Assembly: GCA_017961325.1 (NCBI GenBank)
Contig: JAGCXM010000014.1
Span: forward strand, 1-64,000
Source of the DNA: a bacterium
Lineage (GTDB): Bacteria > UBP6 > UBA1177
Length of the DNA stretch: 64,000 nucleotides
Reading direction: 5' to 3'
The notes beneath the pieces were generated by a model. It saw only the letters and a list, made by a program, of their open reading frames with translations. It had not been told where the DNA came from and ran no database searches. Position numbers and translations under genes: made by a program. Positions 26,517-35,624 of this stretch are shown one piece after another; the stretch's first letter is position 1, and every line of letters starts with the position of its first letter.

Positions 26517-27614
26517 CTACCTGAATTTAATGGTAATAAGAGCCAGAGCCGCCATGATTGCGCTCACTATCCAGAACCTTGTGACGATCTTCGCTTCGGC
26601 CATTCCCTGATGCTGGTAGTGATGATGCAGAGGCGCCCTGTAAAGAATCCGCCTGTACATTCTGAACCCGATGTTTTCCTGCACGAAAGTCGAAGTTATC
26701 TCGATCACGAAAATCGCTCCCGCGATTATGAAAATCACTTCCTGCCTGATTAAAACGGCGGCCGTTCCCATCGTTCCGCCTAAGAAAAGGCTTCCCATGT
26801 CGCCCATAAAAACTTCGGCCGGATGCGAATTGAACCACAGAAATCCTGCACCGGCACCGATTATCGCACCGCAGAAAACAGCGATTTCTCCGCTTTTCGG
26901 GATGTATTCGTAAAGCAGGTGCTGCGCCTGGATTTTGTTGCCGACGATGTATGCGAAAACACCGATTACAGCGAAGACGAAAACCGACGGAACTATCGTG
27001 AGACCGTCCATACCGTCTGCGAAATTGACTGCATTTGCAGAGTAGACGATTATGAAAACTATCCACAAAAAAGTGAGAACGGTCGAACTGAAGACAAATC
27101 CCTTGAAAAACGGAATCTGGAACGAGTTGGCAACATCTGCCGGAAGCGGCGAAACTGCCGGAGTAAGAACAAAAACGGCTAGCATAACGCCGAAAAGTAT
27201 CTGGACCGTGTATTTCGCAAAGCGTGAAAGTCCGGCGTCGGCATCACGGCCTTTGATTTTTTTGTAATCATCGATCGCTCCGAAAACTGCAAACCACACC
27301 GCACTTGCAAGAAGAGCGAGTATGAATCTGTTGGTAAGATCGCACCAGAGCAGCGCACTGCCGATTCCGGTAATAAAAATCAGAATTCCTCCCATTATCG
27401 GAGTTCCCGTTTTCTTCTGCGAATTTATTTCGCCGTAGCTTCTTTCGAAAGAGCGGAATCCGTGCCTGTAAAGCGCGTTGATAAGCGGTCTGCCGATAAT
27501 CAGTGAAAGGAAAAACGCCGTTACGAAGGCAATCAGGGTTCTCGAAGAAAGATATCTGAAAACTGCGAATCCGCCGCCGGCGCCGAAAACGGATTTGAAT
27601 ATCGCGTATATCAT
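26517..27614 (-). CDS. mraY: Phospho-N-acetylmuramoyl-pentapeptide transferase
   Basis: 365-residue integral membrane enzyme that moves phospho-MurNAc-pentapeptide from UDP to undecaprenyl phosphate, giving lipid I. Signature motifs are KKTGTPIMGG, NAVNFADGMDGL with the catalytic Asp residues, and the HHHYQHQG loop. About ten membrane helices are evident. Its ATG overlaps the murG stop in an ATGA, so translation is coupled. In the usual dcw order mraY comes several genes before murG; here murG comes first. Confidence 0.97.
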   Translation of the reverse strand: MIYAIFKSVFGAGGGFAVFRYLSSRTLIAFVTAFFLSLIIGRPLINALYRHGFRSFERSYGEINSQKKTGTPIMGGILIFITGIGSALLWCDLTNRFILALLASAVWFAVFGAIDDYKKIKGRDADAGLSRFAKYTVQILFGVMLAVFVLTPAVSPLPADVANSFQIPFFKGFVFSSTVLTFLWIVFIIVYSANAVNFADGMDGLTIVPSVFVFAVIGVFAYIVGNKIQAQHLLYEYIPKSGEIAVFCGAIIGAGAGFLWFNSHPAEVFMGDMGSLFLGGTMGTAAVLIRQEVIFIIAGAIFVIEITSTFVQENIGFRMYRRILYRAPLHHHYQHQGMAEAKIVTRFWIVSAIMAALALITIKFR

Positions 27615-29611
27615 GATTTTTTCTCCCGTGAAATAAGTTCCATGACCGAATTATACTCTTTCTTGAGCTCGTATTCGGTCGTGTATCCGTTGCTTGTGAT
27701 AAGAATCCTGTCAATTTCCGCCGCAGCAGTCTTTTTGTCGAGAGCCCCTCTTTTTATAAGGATTTCAAATGCCTGAAAAATTGCCATCCTCACTTTCCAG
27801 ACCGCATCGAAATAAAGTTTTGAAAAGTGGTTTAGCAGCGTTTCAGTGTCAGTTGAAATCTGTGCTGCGGAAAGAACCGCGTCCATTCTTACTTCAAAGC
27901 ACCTGTCGGACATGTTCTTAAAAAGCGTTTCCATGAATTTTCCGAGTTCAGCGTCGTTTGTTCCGAAATGCCCCGCAAACGCAGGAATACACCTTTCAGC
28001 CGAAAAACGGGTTTCGTAATACGGATTTCCAAGCCCAGAAACTATAGCATTGAAAAGATCAGTGCGCTTGTCGCTTCCGCAGAGTGGCGTCAGCTGCTTC
28101 AATGCCGAAAAGGCGTCCCTGCTCAGAAACGGTGCACTGTTTCTGTCTGCGGCGTATCTGATTATGAGCGGAATGACTTCGGCATAGCCCAGAATTCCGG
28201 ATGAGCGGCACGCTCGCGCTCTGATGACGGGATTGTGAGACGAAAAAAGCATGTCGATTTTGTTTTTTATGAGTTTCACCTCATCCGTTTCAAGCGGTTT
28301 TCCGGCCCCCGATTTGGTTTTCTGCAAAAACTTTTCGAGCGTTGTCGAATTGAGCCCCAGAACACGGTCGTTTACAAACTCCGTTCCCTTTATTTCGGCC
28401 GGTTTTCCGCCGAGACGGCAGAGATAAAGCAGATTTTTGACGATTATTTCTGCAGGATTCCCCGGGAAAATGCTTTTCGCCGCTTCCGACATTCCGGCAA
28501 GTTTCTGCCTGTCCCCTCTGAGTTTCGAAACTGTTTCGCAGAATTCGTCCGCATCGGCGAACGCAATATTGATCCCGTTCAGAGGATCGGTCCTTTCATA
28601 GATTACTGCTGCAGCTCCGGCCCGCTCGATGAATCTTGCGTTGCCTATCTGGTGGTCGTTTCCGATGTTGCTTATCGGGATTATAACCGAAGGCTTTCCC
28701 TGGCGGCACACTTCGACGATCGAACCTGCCCCTGCACGGATGACGAGAAGATCGGACGCAGCGTAGTAAAGCCCCATGTTGTCGATGAAATCGCGTAGAA
28801 TGTATCTCTTTTCCGCATCTCCCAGATTCTGTTTTTCAAGAATTCCGGAAACATCGTTGAAACCGTGGTATTCGTAGGTTTTCCCAAAAGGCCTTCCGGC
28901 TCCGTGTATTATGTAAGTATTTGAATCTTCAAGAAGTTTCTTTGCCGAATTCGCCAGAACGCGGTTTATCGTGCGCGATCCCTGCGAACCGCCGAAAGCG
29001 AAAATCACGAAAGCGTTCTCAGGAATTCCGAGTTCATTTCTCGCCTCCTGCCTATCCTGCATCGAAATCGAGCTCCTTACCGGATAACCGGAGAAAAATC
29101 CTTTGTTTTTCGGCAGATGTCTTATCGTTTCGGAGAAGGAGACCGCAACCTTGTCCGCAGCCTTCGCGGCCGCCCTGTTCATTTTTCCCAGATCGGTGTT
29201 CGATTCGTGGATCATGATTCTGGTCCTGAAGAGTCCGAACGTCGCCCTGCGGAGCATCCACGCGGCAAAAACGGTGGGCGCGCTTACGAATCCGCCCGTT
29301 GCGAAAACTGCCGCAGGCCTGATTTTAAGCAGAAGCAGAGCCGCCTTAGAAAGCCCGAAAAACATCGTCATCGCGAATTTCAGCAGAGAAACAGGCGATT
29401 TTCCCTGAGGAAGCGGAGTGCTTTTCACGAATTTAAGCGGAATACCGACTTTGGGAACCATCGTTCCTTCGGCTTTGTTTTTAACGCCTATGTAGGTGAT
29501 ATCGGCTTCAGGCAGAGCCTTTTTGAGTTCGGCCGCAACCGCAAGCGCGGGACTTACATGACCGCCGCTGCCGCCGCCCGTGAAGACGAATTTTATCTTT
29601 TTTTCAGTCAT
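27611..29611 (-). CDS. murG: MurG glycosyltransferase fused to HEAT-like repeats
   Basis: 666 residues against about 360 for a normal MurG. Residues 1-390 are MurG: GGGSGGHVSPALAV at the start, FGGSQGS, and the UDP-GlcNAc site region GNDHQIGNARF. It adds GlcNAc to lipid I to make lipid II. After a linker comes a C-terminal region (458-666) with four HEAT-like repeats recognisable from NPVIRARACRSSGILG, NPYYETRFSAERC, CFEVRMDAVLSA and AVWKVRMAIFQA. I start it at ATG 29611. The extension could dock other cell-wall or division proteins; that is inference. Confidence 0.92.
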   Translation of the reverse strand: MTEKKIKFVFTGGGSGGHVSPALAVAAELKKALPEADITYIGVKNKAEGTMVPKVGIPLKFVKSTPLPQGKSPVSLLKFAMTMFFGLSKAALLLLKIRPAAVFATGGFVSAPTVFAAWMLRRATFGLFRTRIMIHESNTDLGKMNRAAAKAADKVAVSFSETIRHLPKNKGFFSGYPVRSSISMQDRQEARNELGIPENAFVIFAFGGSQGSRTINRVLANSAKKLLEDSNTYIIHGAGRPFGKTYEYHGFNDVSGILEKQNLGDAEKRYILRDFIDNMGLYYAASDLLVIRAGAGSIVEVCRQGKPSVIIPISNIGNDHQIGNARFIERAGAAAVIYERTDPLNGINIAFADADEFCETVSKLRGDRQKLAGMSEAAKSIFPGNPAEIIVKNLLYLCRLGGKPAEIKGTEFVNDRVLGLNSTTLEKFLQKTKSGAGKPLETDEVKLIKNKIDMLFSSHNPVIRARACRSSGILGYAEVIPLIIRYAADRNSAPFLSRDAFSALKQLTPLCGSDKRTDLFNAIVSGLGNPYYETRFSAERCIPAFAGHFGTNDAELGKFMETLFKNMSDRCFEVRMDAVLSAAQISTDTETLLNHFSKLYFDAVWKVRMAIFQAFEILIKRGALDKKTAAAEIDRILITSNGYTTEYELKKEYNSVMELISREKKS

Positions 29612-29641
29612 AGAACCTCTTTTCATACAAAAAACCGGCGT

Positions 29642-29669
29642 TTTTTAGCAAAAATACGGAATATTACAA
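29642..29669 (-). promoter_or_regulatory. Promoter of the murG-mraY operon
   Basis: Minus strand: -35 TTGTAA (29669-29664), a 16-base spacer, -10 TAAAAA (29647-29642). A small A/T-rich palindrome (29629-29646) overlaps the -10 box. Confidence 0.35.
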
Positions 29670-29696
29670 GTTATTTCAAACCTCAAAAAATACATT

Positions 29697-32600
29697 TCAT
29701 TTCGATTTCACCTGATGTGCGAAAGCTTCGAGGCGGTTTCTGTTGTGTGTTGAATGCAGTCCTTCGTAGACCAGAGTGCAGATCGGAATGTCGCCCATCT
29801 CATGCCGCAGTGCCGGCGTGAGCGATTCGGTGACGGTTCTGAGCATGCAGTTGTGGCACATGACGTTCAGAATTCCGTCAGCTTTCGCCTCGTGAAGCTC
29901 GCCGATCCGGCTTAAATTCAGCGTTAAAGCACGGTCGATGGTAATGTCGATGCGTTTTCCTACAGTTTTTTTGATAAAGTTGAGGTCGCGCTCCTGCGGA
30001 GTTCTGACTGTGTCAGGGAAGTATCTGTCAATGAGATGACGGCACATTCTGACGGCCGGGAAAGCTCCCTTCGCGAGAAAACTTCTGAATTTCTTCCCCT
30101 CTTTCAGAAAATCGTCCGATTTCAGTTCGAGCGCCATGAACGTGAGGTCTATCATCGAACACGACGGCCAGACTTCAAATCCCATGTTTTTTAAATTTTC
30201 AAAGAGTCTGCCGTTCGAATGAGTGTTGATTCTTGTGTAAACGTCCCCGACGACGCCGATTTTCGGTCTCGTTCCCGCTTTGGGAGTGAGCCTGACCGCT
30301 TTCAGAGCCCTGACTCCGCGTTTTACCGCCTTGAAAAAGCGGCCTTTTTCAAGCCCGGTTTCAATGTCCGAGAGAATTCCGCGGTAAACCCTGTCAACCG
30401 AGCCCGGCTCCTCTTCATAAGGCTCGATTTCGGTTTTCCATTTGAAAAAGCGGTCGATTGCGTATATTCCTAGCGCCATCCTTGCAAGGTACGAAGGACC
30501 TAGCTCCTTCATATTGGTTTCATCGGTAATGTTCATTATCGTGACTTCGCCGAGTCCGATTCTTTTCAAAATCAGGTGCATGGCTATGATATACTGAGGA
30601 AGAAGGCACGCACCGAAGTACGACGGTCCGAAATAACACGCCTTTTCAGGTACGAAATCGGGGCGTTTCGCCGCTTTGAGCAGGTCTCCGACAAATGAAA
30701 TGAACGGATGGCACTCTCTGCCGTAGGCGTATTTGAGCCCGAGTTCCCAGCTTTCGTCATCGGTCGGCGGAAGCAGAACGACCTTGCAGCCGCTTGCCTT
30801 GAGTGCACCGCTTATGGCCAAGGCGTGATCCATGAAACTCGGAATGTAATAAGTGTATTCGCGGAGAGGAATTTTCGGTTTTCCCGGGTCATCTCCGTCA
30901 ACTTCGCATCTCAATTCGTCCGTAACTGCAAAGTTGCGTGAAAATGCTTCAAGCCGCGTCACAAGACCTGCTTCGGCACGGTGGTCGTCAAATTCCACAA
31001 GAAGATGCGGCGTGTCTGAAAGTTCGTATTCAAGATACTGGTCGATAAAAGCATCCGGACCGCAGCCGAAATTCGTTACGATGACCCCGCCCAAATTCTT
31101 ATGCTTTTTAAGAATTCGCGCTGCCTTCACGAGTTTTCTGCCATACCCCCAGCGTACCCGGTCCCAAAGATGCGGAAGTTCCTCGGAATCAAGCGGCAGG
31201 AAATCGGTCGGAATCACCGATATTCCCAATTTGCAGAGCCGTTCCGCGATATTCAGGTTTATGTGACGGTCGCTCGTGTTGTAAGGTCTGCCCAGAAGCA
31301 CGACTCCGCGTCCGTTTTCCCGCTCGACTTTCTCAATGATTTCCTTTCCCTTTTCAATGCACTTTTCAACGAATTCCCTCTGAGCTTCCAATGCCTTCGA
31401 AAGTGCATCTTCTATTGATTCCACCGGCATGTGAAGCGTTTTTGACGCATTTTCGACCCAGAATTTTTCTTCTCCCCTGACCGGATAGCGGATAGTCAGG
31501 ATTTCGGCGTCGGTTTCAAGATTTTCCCTGATGACGTAAGGAGCAGCCTGAGTGTAAGGACAGGCGTACTGCAGATGTTTTCCCTTCGGCGGCGCGAAAA
31601 ACTGCATGTGCGGAATGAAAATGCGTTTAAACCCTTTATCCAGAAGGGTTCGGACATGTCCGAAGAGCACTTTCATAGGATAGCAGAACTCGGCCGGAAC
31701 GTGAATAAGCCCCGATTGAACGATTTCTGCGTCGGTTTCCGGCGACAGAACTATTTTATAGTTCAATTCTCCGAAAAATGTTGCCCAAAAAGGGAGAAAT
31801 TCCGTCAGATTCAAGGCGAACGGCATCGCTAAAACCTTTTCCGGTAAAGGGTTTGGCGAAGTTTCATCGTATTTTTCGAGATACGAAAGAAGAAGTTTTT
31901 CCCGAATTTCAAAAGCGTTTACCGCTTCAGCTTCGTTTTTTGCCGATTTCGGTGAAAAATACTCCTCCGCGGCAAAGATTGCAGCCCCTATCGCACCCGA
32001 AATTTCAGGATAGGGATGGATTCTGATCTTTGTTTTCAGAAGTTTTTCAAAAACGGCGCCTACCGCCGTGTTTTTTGCGACTCCGCCCTGAAAAACGATA
32101 TTTTCACCGAATTTTGAAGAGCCTACGACTTTTTCAATGTAGTTTTCGCATGTCGCATAGGCCAATCCGGCGCACAGGTCTTCTGTTTTCGCACCGCGCT
32201 GCAGGTGGTGGACAAGATCGGAATCCATGAAAACGGTGCACCTGCTTCCCAGTTTCACCGGATGAAACGATGCAAACGCAAGCTTTGAAAAATCGTCTTT
32301 TATGCTGATTTTAAGACGGTTCGACTGCTCTTCCAGAAACGATCCCGTTCCGGCGGCACAAGCTCTGTTCATCTTGAAATTGTTGATTTTCCCCTCTTTC
32401 ATTCTGATGAATTTCGAGTCCTGACCGCCGATTTCTATGATAGTGTCGCAATCCGGAAAGAAATACCCGCAGGATATCGACTGAGCCGAGATTTCATCAA
32501 GAGCAAGAGGCGTATTCAAATGTCTGGCAGCCAGAATCCTTCCTGAACCTGTTGCCGCAACTGCCGTGAAAGGTGCATGGTCGGGAGCTTCCGCGCGAAT

Positions 32601-33677
32601 TTCAGCAACAACTTTTTCAACCGCTTCAAGCGGTTTTCCCGCTGTCGAAATGTAGGCGCTTGCAACAAGATTTCTGTTTTTATCGATCAATGCCCCCTTC
32701 GTGCTGACCGAACCGACGTCGATTCCCAGGAAAAGTGACGAAAAATCCTCAGAGTGTCCCATAATTTCTATACTCTGCGGGATTTCTTCCGCTTTCAGCG
32801 GATAGAGATCGCTTTCTTCCGCGAAATCGAAAGCCTGTGAAAAATTTCTGACGATGTCGTCAAGCAAAAATTCTTTTTCAGAGCCTCCAGTTGCGACAAG
32901 CGCCGCTCCTATCGCCCCCATCACACCGAAGTGTTCAGGAATTCTGAGCTCTTCTTCATTCAGCCCCAGAATTTCTCGGAAAGCCCTAACCACACCCTTG
33001 TTTGCGGCGACTCCGCCCTGAAAAAGTATCGGCGGTTGAGGCAGTTTTCCGCGGCACAAAGCCGAAAGATAGTTCCTTGCAAGAGAAAAGCAGAGCCCTG
33101 CGGCGATTTCATCCTTGGGAACCCCCTTCTGCTGGAGGTGAATCATGTCGGATTTCGCAAAAACGGAGCATCTTCCGGCGACGCTCGGCACGTTTTCAGC
33201 CGAAGACGCGATGTTTCCCAGTTCTTCAGTTGTCATGCCCAGTCTCTGCGCCTGCTGATCCAGAAATGCGCCGGTTCCGGCAGCGCAGAGTTCGTTGAAA
33301 GCGTGGTTTTTTAGATAGAATCTGCCGTTTTTGTCGCGGCCGACGGTTATGAACTTTGAATCCTGACCGCCGATTTCGATTATATATTTCGTTTCGGGAT
33401 AAAGCGTCCATGCGGCGGTAGCGTGGGCGACGATTTCATTCGTAACGTCAAAACCGAGCTGATCCGCTATGAGTTCCTTGCCCGAACCGGTAACGCAGAC
33501 GCCCGAAAAAACGGTTCCCTTGAAATTTTCAGCAATTTCTTCAAAAAGCGCTGCCGCAGCCTGCATGGGCCGGCCGTTCGTCCGTCGGTAATTTTCGTAA
33601 ACGATATTTTTGTTTTCATCAAGTATGACGCAGTCAAGACTGACCGAACCCAAATCAAGTCCTAAAAAGTGTTTCAT
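29697..33677 (-). CDS. Giant acyl-CoA dehydratase activase (two BcrA/BadF ATPase domains + DUF2229)
   Basis: 1326 residues. Two ASKHA ATPase domains of the BcrA/BadF/HgdC type lie in tandem (about 1-270 and 315-585), each with a DxGS phosphate loop, IIEIGGQDSKFI, and the Cys pair that holds the shared 4Fe-4S cluster in HgdC dimers (Cys131/170 and Cys440/480). The remaining 740 residues match the DUF2229 and HgdB-like region of large YjiL-type proteins. In known systems the activase injects an electron at ATP cost to reduce a radical dehydratase. The actual partner and substrate here are unknown. It lies downstream of its own promoter at 33752-33779. Its presence argues for an anaerobic lifestyle. 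Confidence 0.9.
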   Translation of the reverse strand: MKHFLGLDLGSVSLDCVILDENKNIVYENYRRTNGRPMQAAAALFEEIAENFKGTVFSGVCVTGSGKELIADQLGFDVTNEIVAHATAAWTLYPETKYIIEIGGQDSKFITVGRDKNGRFYLKNHAFNELCAAGTGAFLDQQAQRLGMTTEELGNIASSAENVPSVAGRCSVFAKSDMIHLQQKGVPKDEIAAGLCFSLARNYLSALCRGKLPQPPILFQGGVAANKGVVRAFREILGLNEEELRIPEHFGVMGAIGAALVATGGSEKEFLLDDIVRNFSQAFDFAEESDLYPLKAEEIPQSIEIMGHSEDFSSLFLGIDVGSVSTKGALIDKNRNLVASAYISTAGKPLEAVEKVVAEIRAEAPDHAPFTAVAATGSGRILAARHLNTPLALDEISAQSISCGYFFPDCDTIIEIGGQDSKFIRMKEGKINNFKMNRACAAGTGSFLEEQSNRLKISIKDDFSKLAFASFHPVKLGSRCTVFMDSDLVHHLQRGAKTEDLCAGLAYATCENYIEKVVGSSKFGENIVFQGGVAKNTAVGAVFEKLLKTKIRIHPYPEISGAIGAAIFAAEEYFSPKSAKNEAEAVNAFEIREKLLLSYLEKYDETSPNPLPEKVLAMPFALNLTEFLPFWATFFGELNYKIVLSPETDAEIVQSGLIHVPAEFCYPMKVLFGHVRTLLDKGFKRIFIPHMQFFAPPKGKHLQYACPYTQAAPYVIRENLETDAEILTIRYPVRGEEKFWVENASKTLHMPVESIEDALSKALEAQREFVEKCIEKGKEIIEKVERENGRGVVLLGRPYNTSDRHINLNIAERLCKLGISVIPTDFLPLDSEELPHLWDRVRWGYGRKLVKAARILKKHKNLGGVIVTNFGCGPDAFIDQYLEYELSDTPHLLVEFDDHRAEAGLVTRLEAFSRNFAVTDELRCEVDGDDPGKPKIPLREYTYYIPSFMDHALAISGALKASGCKVVLLPPTDDESWELGLKYAYGRECHPFISFVGDLLKAAKRPDFVPEKACYFGPSYFGACLLPQYIIAMHLILKRIGLGEVTIMNITDETNMKELGPSYLARMALGIYAIDRFFKWKTEIEPYEEEPGSVDRVYRGILSDIETGLEKGRFFKAVKRGVRALKAVRLTPKAGTRPKIGVVGDVYTRINTHSNGRLFENLKNMGFEVWPSCSMIDLTFMALELKSDDFLKEGKKFRSFLAKGAFPAVRMCRHLIDRYFPDTVRTPQERDLNFIKKTVGKRIDITIDRALTLNLSRIGELHEAKADGILNVMCHNCMLRTVTESLTPALRHEMGDIPICTLVYEGLHSTHNRNRLEAFAHQVKSK

Positions 33678-33751
33678 GTTTTACCTGCAAAACAATCCGT
33701 AAATCGACTCCCCGCATTCGGACGGGATTTTCCCGACTCCGCAAACGGCAG

Positions 33752-33779
33752 ATTATAATGCAACTTCAACTGATTTGAA
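33752..33779 (-). promoter_or_regulatory. Promoter of the activase gene
   Basis: Minus strand: -35 TTCAAA (33779-33774), a 16-base spacer, -10 TATAAT (33757-33752). The -10 box is perfect and the -35 box is weaker. Confidence 0.4.
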
Positions 33780-33838
33780 TGTTTTCACTTCTTCGGATTA
33801 TTCAAAGTCAAAAATTTTTCTTATCTTCAATAATTCCG

Positions 33839-34057
33839 ATGAATTGTTCCAAGATCTGCCGTAAAGACAAAATCATCCCCATAGAAGTTAAATCGTCAGG
33901 CTACAAAACCCATAAGTCATTGGATTTATTCTGCGAAAAATTCTCTTCAAGAATCGGTGAAAAATTCTGCTTTATACAAAAGATTATCAGAAAGACGGCG
34001 AAGTTCTTTGTATTCCCGCTTATTTTGCGTGGATATTGTGATTTTGTTATTTATTAG
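33839..34057 (+). pseudogene. C-terminal remnant of a DUF4143 AAA ATPase
   Basis: The frame reads a string typical of the end of DUF4143-type AAA ATPases: IPIEVKSSGYKTHKSLDLFC, followed by FSSRIGEKF, a basic KK/RK region and FPLILRG. Intact members are about 400 residues, and only the last 60-70 residues survive here. No start with a ribosome binding site, Walker motif or upstream remainder is found. It lies between the activase promoter and the AT-rich module and marks a past rearrangement. The rest of 33678-34067 holds only the activase promoter. Confidence 0.6.
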
Positions 34058-34067
34058 CGATGGGATG

Positions 34068-35606
34068 TTACCTATAATGTTTTATGCTTGACAAAGATAC
34101 TGTTATTTTCATTGATTTCTCTTCTATCAATTCTTCCAATTGAAGTTTGTTTGTTTCCTGATCAGGACATTTTGGACCAAGCATTATCTCTTCAAGTTTC
34201 AACGGAAATTTATCAAGACCAATATCCATGTAGGGATTTAATATATTTGTTCCGTTTGCAAGCAGCCATTCTTGGTCATATACCTGCCACTTACATTTAT
34301 CTACTATGTATAATAGCCTAATCTCAGACTCGACATTCCAGTCTTCAGATTTTATAAAATGGCACCATTTATGAAGTGTTCTAAAAACAAATTTATAATC
34401 CGTAAGACTATGGACATGCCGTACCAAATCTTTTAATTGCTTGATTATTGATTCATATTCCCCGTCAACATATTTTATTTTTTGAAGAAAAAATCCTGCC
34501 CCATTCAGTTTATTTTTATCCGGGGCAAATTTCAAACAGACTCCTTTTGCATCATCGCCATATAATCGCCACTGTGTCAAATCATCATTTTTGTTTACGC
34601 TGCAAGAAAGTATAAATATGTTATTTACTTCAGAATTTGCCCTTGCGCTTCCATACAGAATTTTTTCTATATAATCGGTTTCTGATTTATCATTCATCCC
34701 TGCAAGACCAGACATACGTATTTTACCGCATTTTAACATTTCAAATACAGACTTTAGTGAGGTATATCTGTAAACAGTTCCGTTAAAATCTTCAAATTTG
34801 AAAAGTTTTTGTATCCTATCGTATTCTTCATCCTGATTTTTTAGAAACACATTTCCATTTTCACCATCAATAGAGAAAGCACAGTTTTTAAAATAAGTGA
34901 AATCATGTTCAATATAGTCTTTGATTAGTTCCGTCTTGTCTACTTCTTTGACAGCTCGTATAAACTCATCATATGTTACATCATATTTATCACATGTTTC
35001 ATTACATTTGGATCTTTTATAAAAATTATAATTATTCCCGTCTGTTATTACGGCAAATTCCGCTTTCGCATTATTAACCTTATCATTGACTTTTTTTTCT
35101 ACAATAGCCCATTGATCATCATGAAGATTTTTTTCCACAACCTCTATAATGCAATGAGGATATCCTTTAGGGTTCATTATTGTAGCACTGGGATGATCAA
35201 TACTGACATAATTTCTTACCAATTTGCATTTAGACCCGGACAAAGACCTTTCAAACTTTGACAAGACATAATCTTCCAGCATTTTATATTCTTGTTCAAG
35301 TTCCCCTAGAATCTCTTTCATGATTTGCTCGTATTCTTTTTTTTTGAATCTTTTTTGACCAGATTTAAAAAACGAATAATCTGTAGCATTAGTTATTACG
35401 GTAAATCTTGCTTCGCTCTTGATATATGGTGGCTTAAGTTCTTTCACAACTTGTATAGCACATATGGTATCGTTCCCCATCTTTATTATTATTTTGTTCC
35501 TACTTTTCTTTATATACTGAAATCTTCTTTTAGTTCTGTAGTTAGCCGTTGACAAAGAAATCTCTAGCTTTTCTACAACTTTTTCTGTGTTTTTTGAAAG
35601 ACTCAT
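34068..35606 (-). CDS. DUF2971-like protein with two N-terminal repeat domains
   Basis: 512 residues. The C-terminal half (about 278-480) matches DUF2971: YRYTSLKS, then GMNDKSE (303-309), then LTQWRLYGDDAKGVCL (344-358). The N-terminal half contains a duplicated unit (about 47-100 and 150-222) with matching phrases ARFTVITNATDYSFFK and AEFAVITDGNNYNFYK, reminiscent of the 'TNG-x-W' strand in HsdR_N / PD-(D/E)xK-like domains but without a clear catalytic set. It is AT-rich (19 of 60 G/C in 35041-35100). It begins 18 bases after the upstream TIR/DUF4062-like gene with AGGGGAA as binding site. A conflict or defence role is inferred from context; no function is known. Confidence 0.7.
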   Translation of the reverse strand: MSLSKNTEKVVEKLEISLSTANYRTKRRFQYIKKSRNKIIIKMGNDTICAIQVVKELKPPYIKSEARFTVITNATDYSFFKSGQKRFKKKEYEQIMKEILGELEQEYKMLEDYVLSKFERSLSGSKCKLVRNYVSIDHPSATIMNPKGYPHCIIEVVEKNLHDDQWAIVEKKVNDKVNNAKAEFAVITDGNNYNFYKRSKCNETCDKYDVTYDEFIRAVKEVDKTELIKDYIEHDFTYFKNCAFSIDGENGNVFLKNQDEEYDRIQKLFKFEDFNGTVYRYTSLKSVFEMLKCGKIRMSGLAGMNDKSETDYIEKILYGSARANSEVNNIFILSCSVNKNDDLTQWRLYGDDAKGVCLKFAPDKNKLNGAGFFLQKIKYVDGEYESIIKQLKDLVRHVHSLTDYKFVFRTLHKWCHFIKSEDWNVESEIRLLYIVDKCKWQVYDQEWLLANGTNILNPYMDIGLDKFPLKLEEIMLGPKCPDQETNKLQLEELIEEKSMKITVSLSSIKHYR

Positions 35607-35624
35607 ATTTTTCAGTTCCCCTAA

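Noticed and set aside
33722-33740. CGGGA-TTT-TCCCG inverted repeat ahead of the activase
   Set aside because: Short stem without a T-run, and it lies between promoter and start; it may be a chance or minor regulatory feature.
33779-34057. Idea that this is a complete 92-residue gene
   Set aside because: No ribosome binding site at the start, and the similarity covers only the tail of a much larger protein family.
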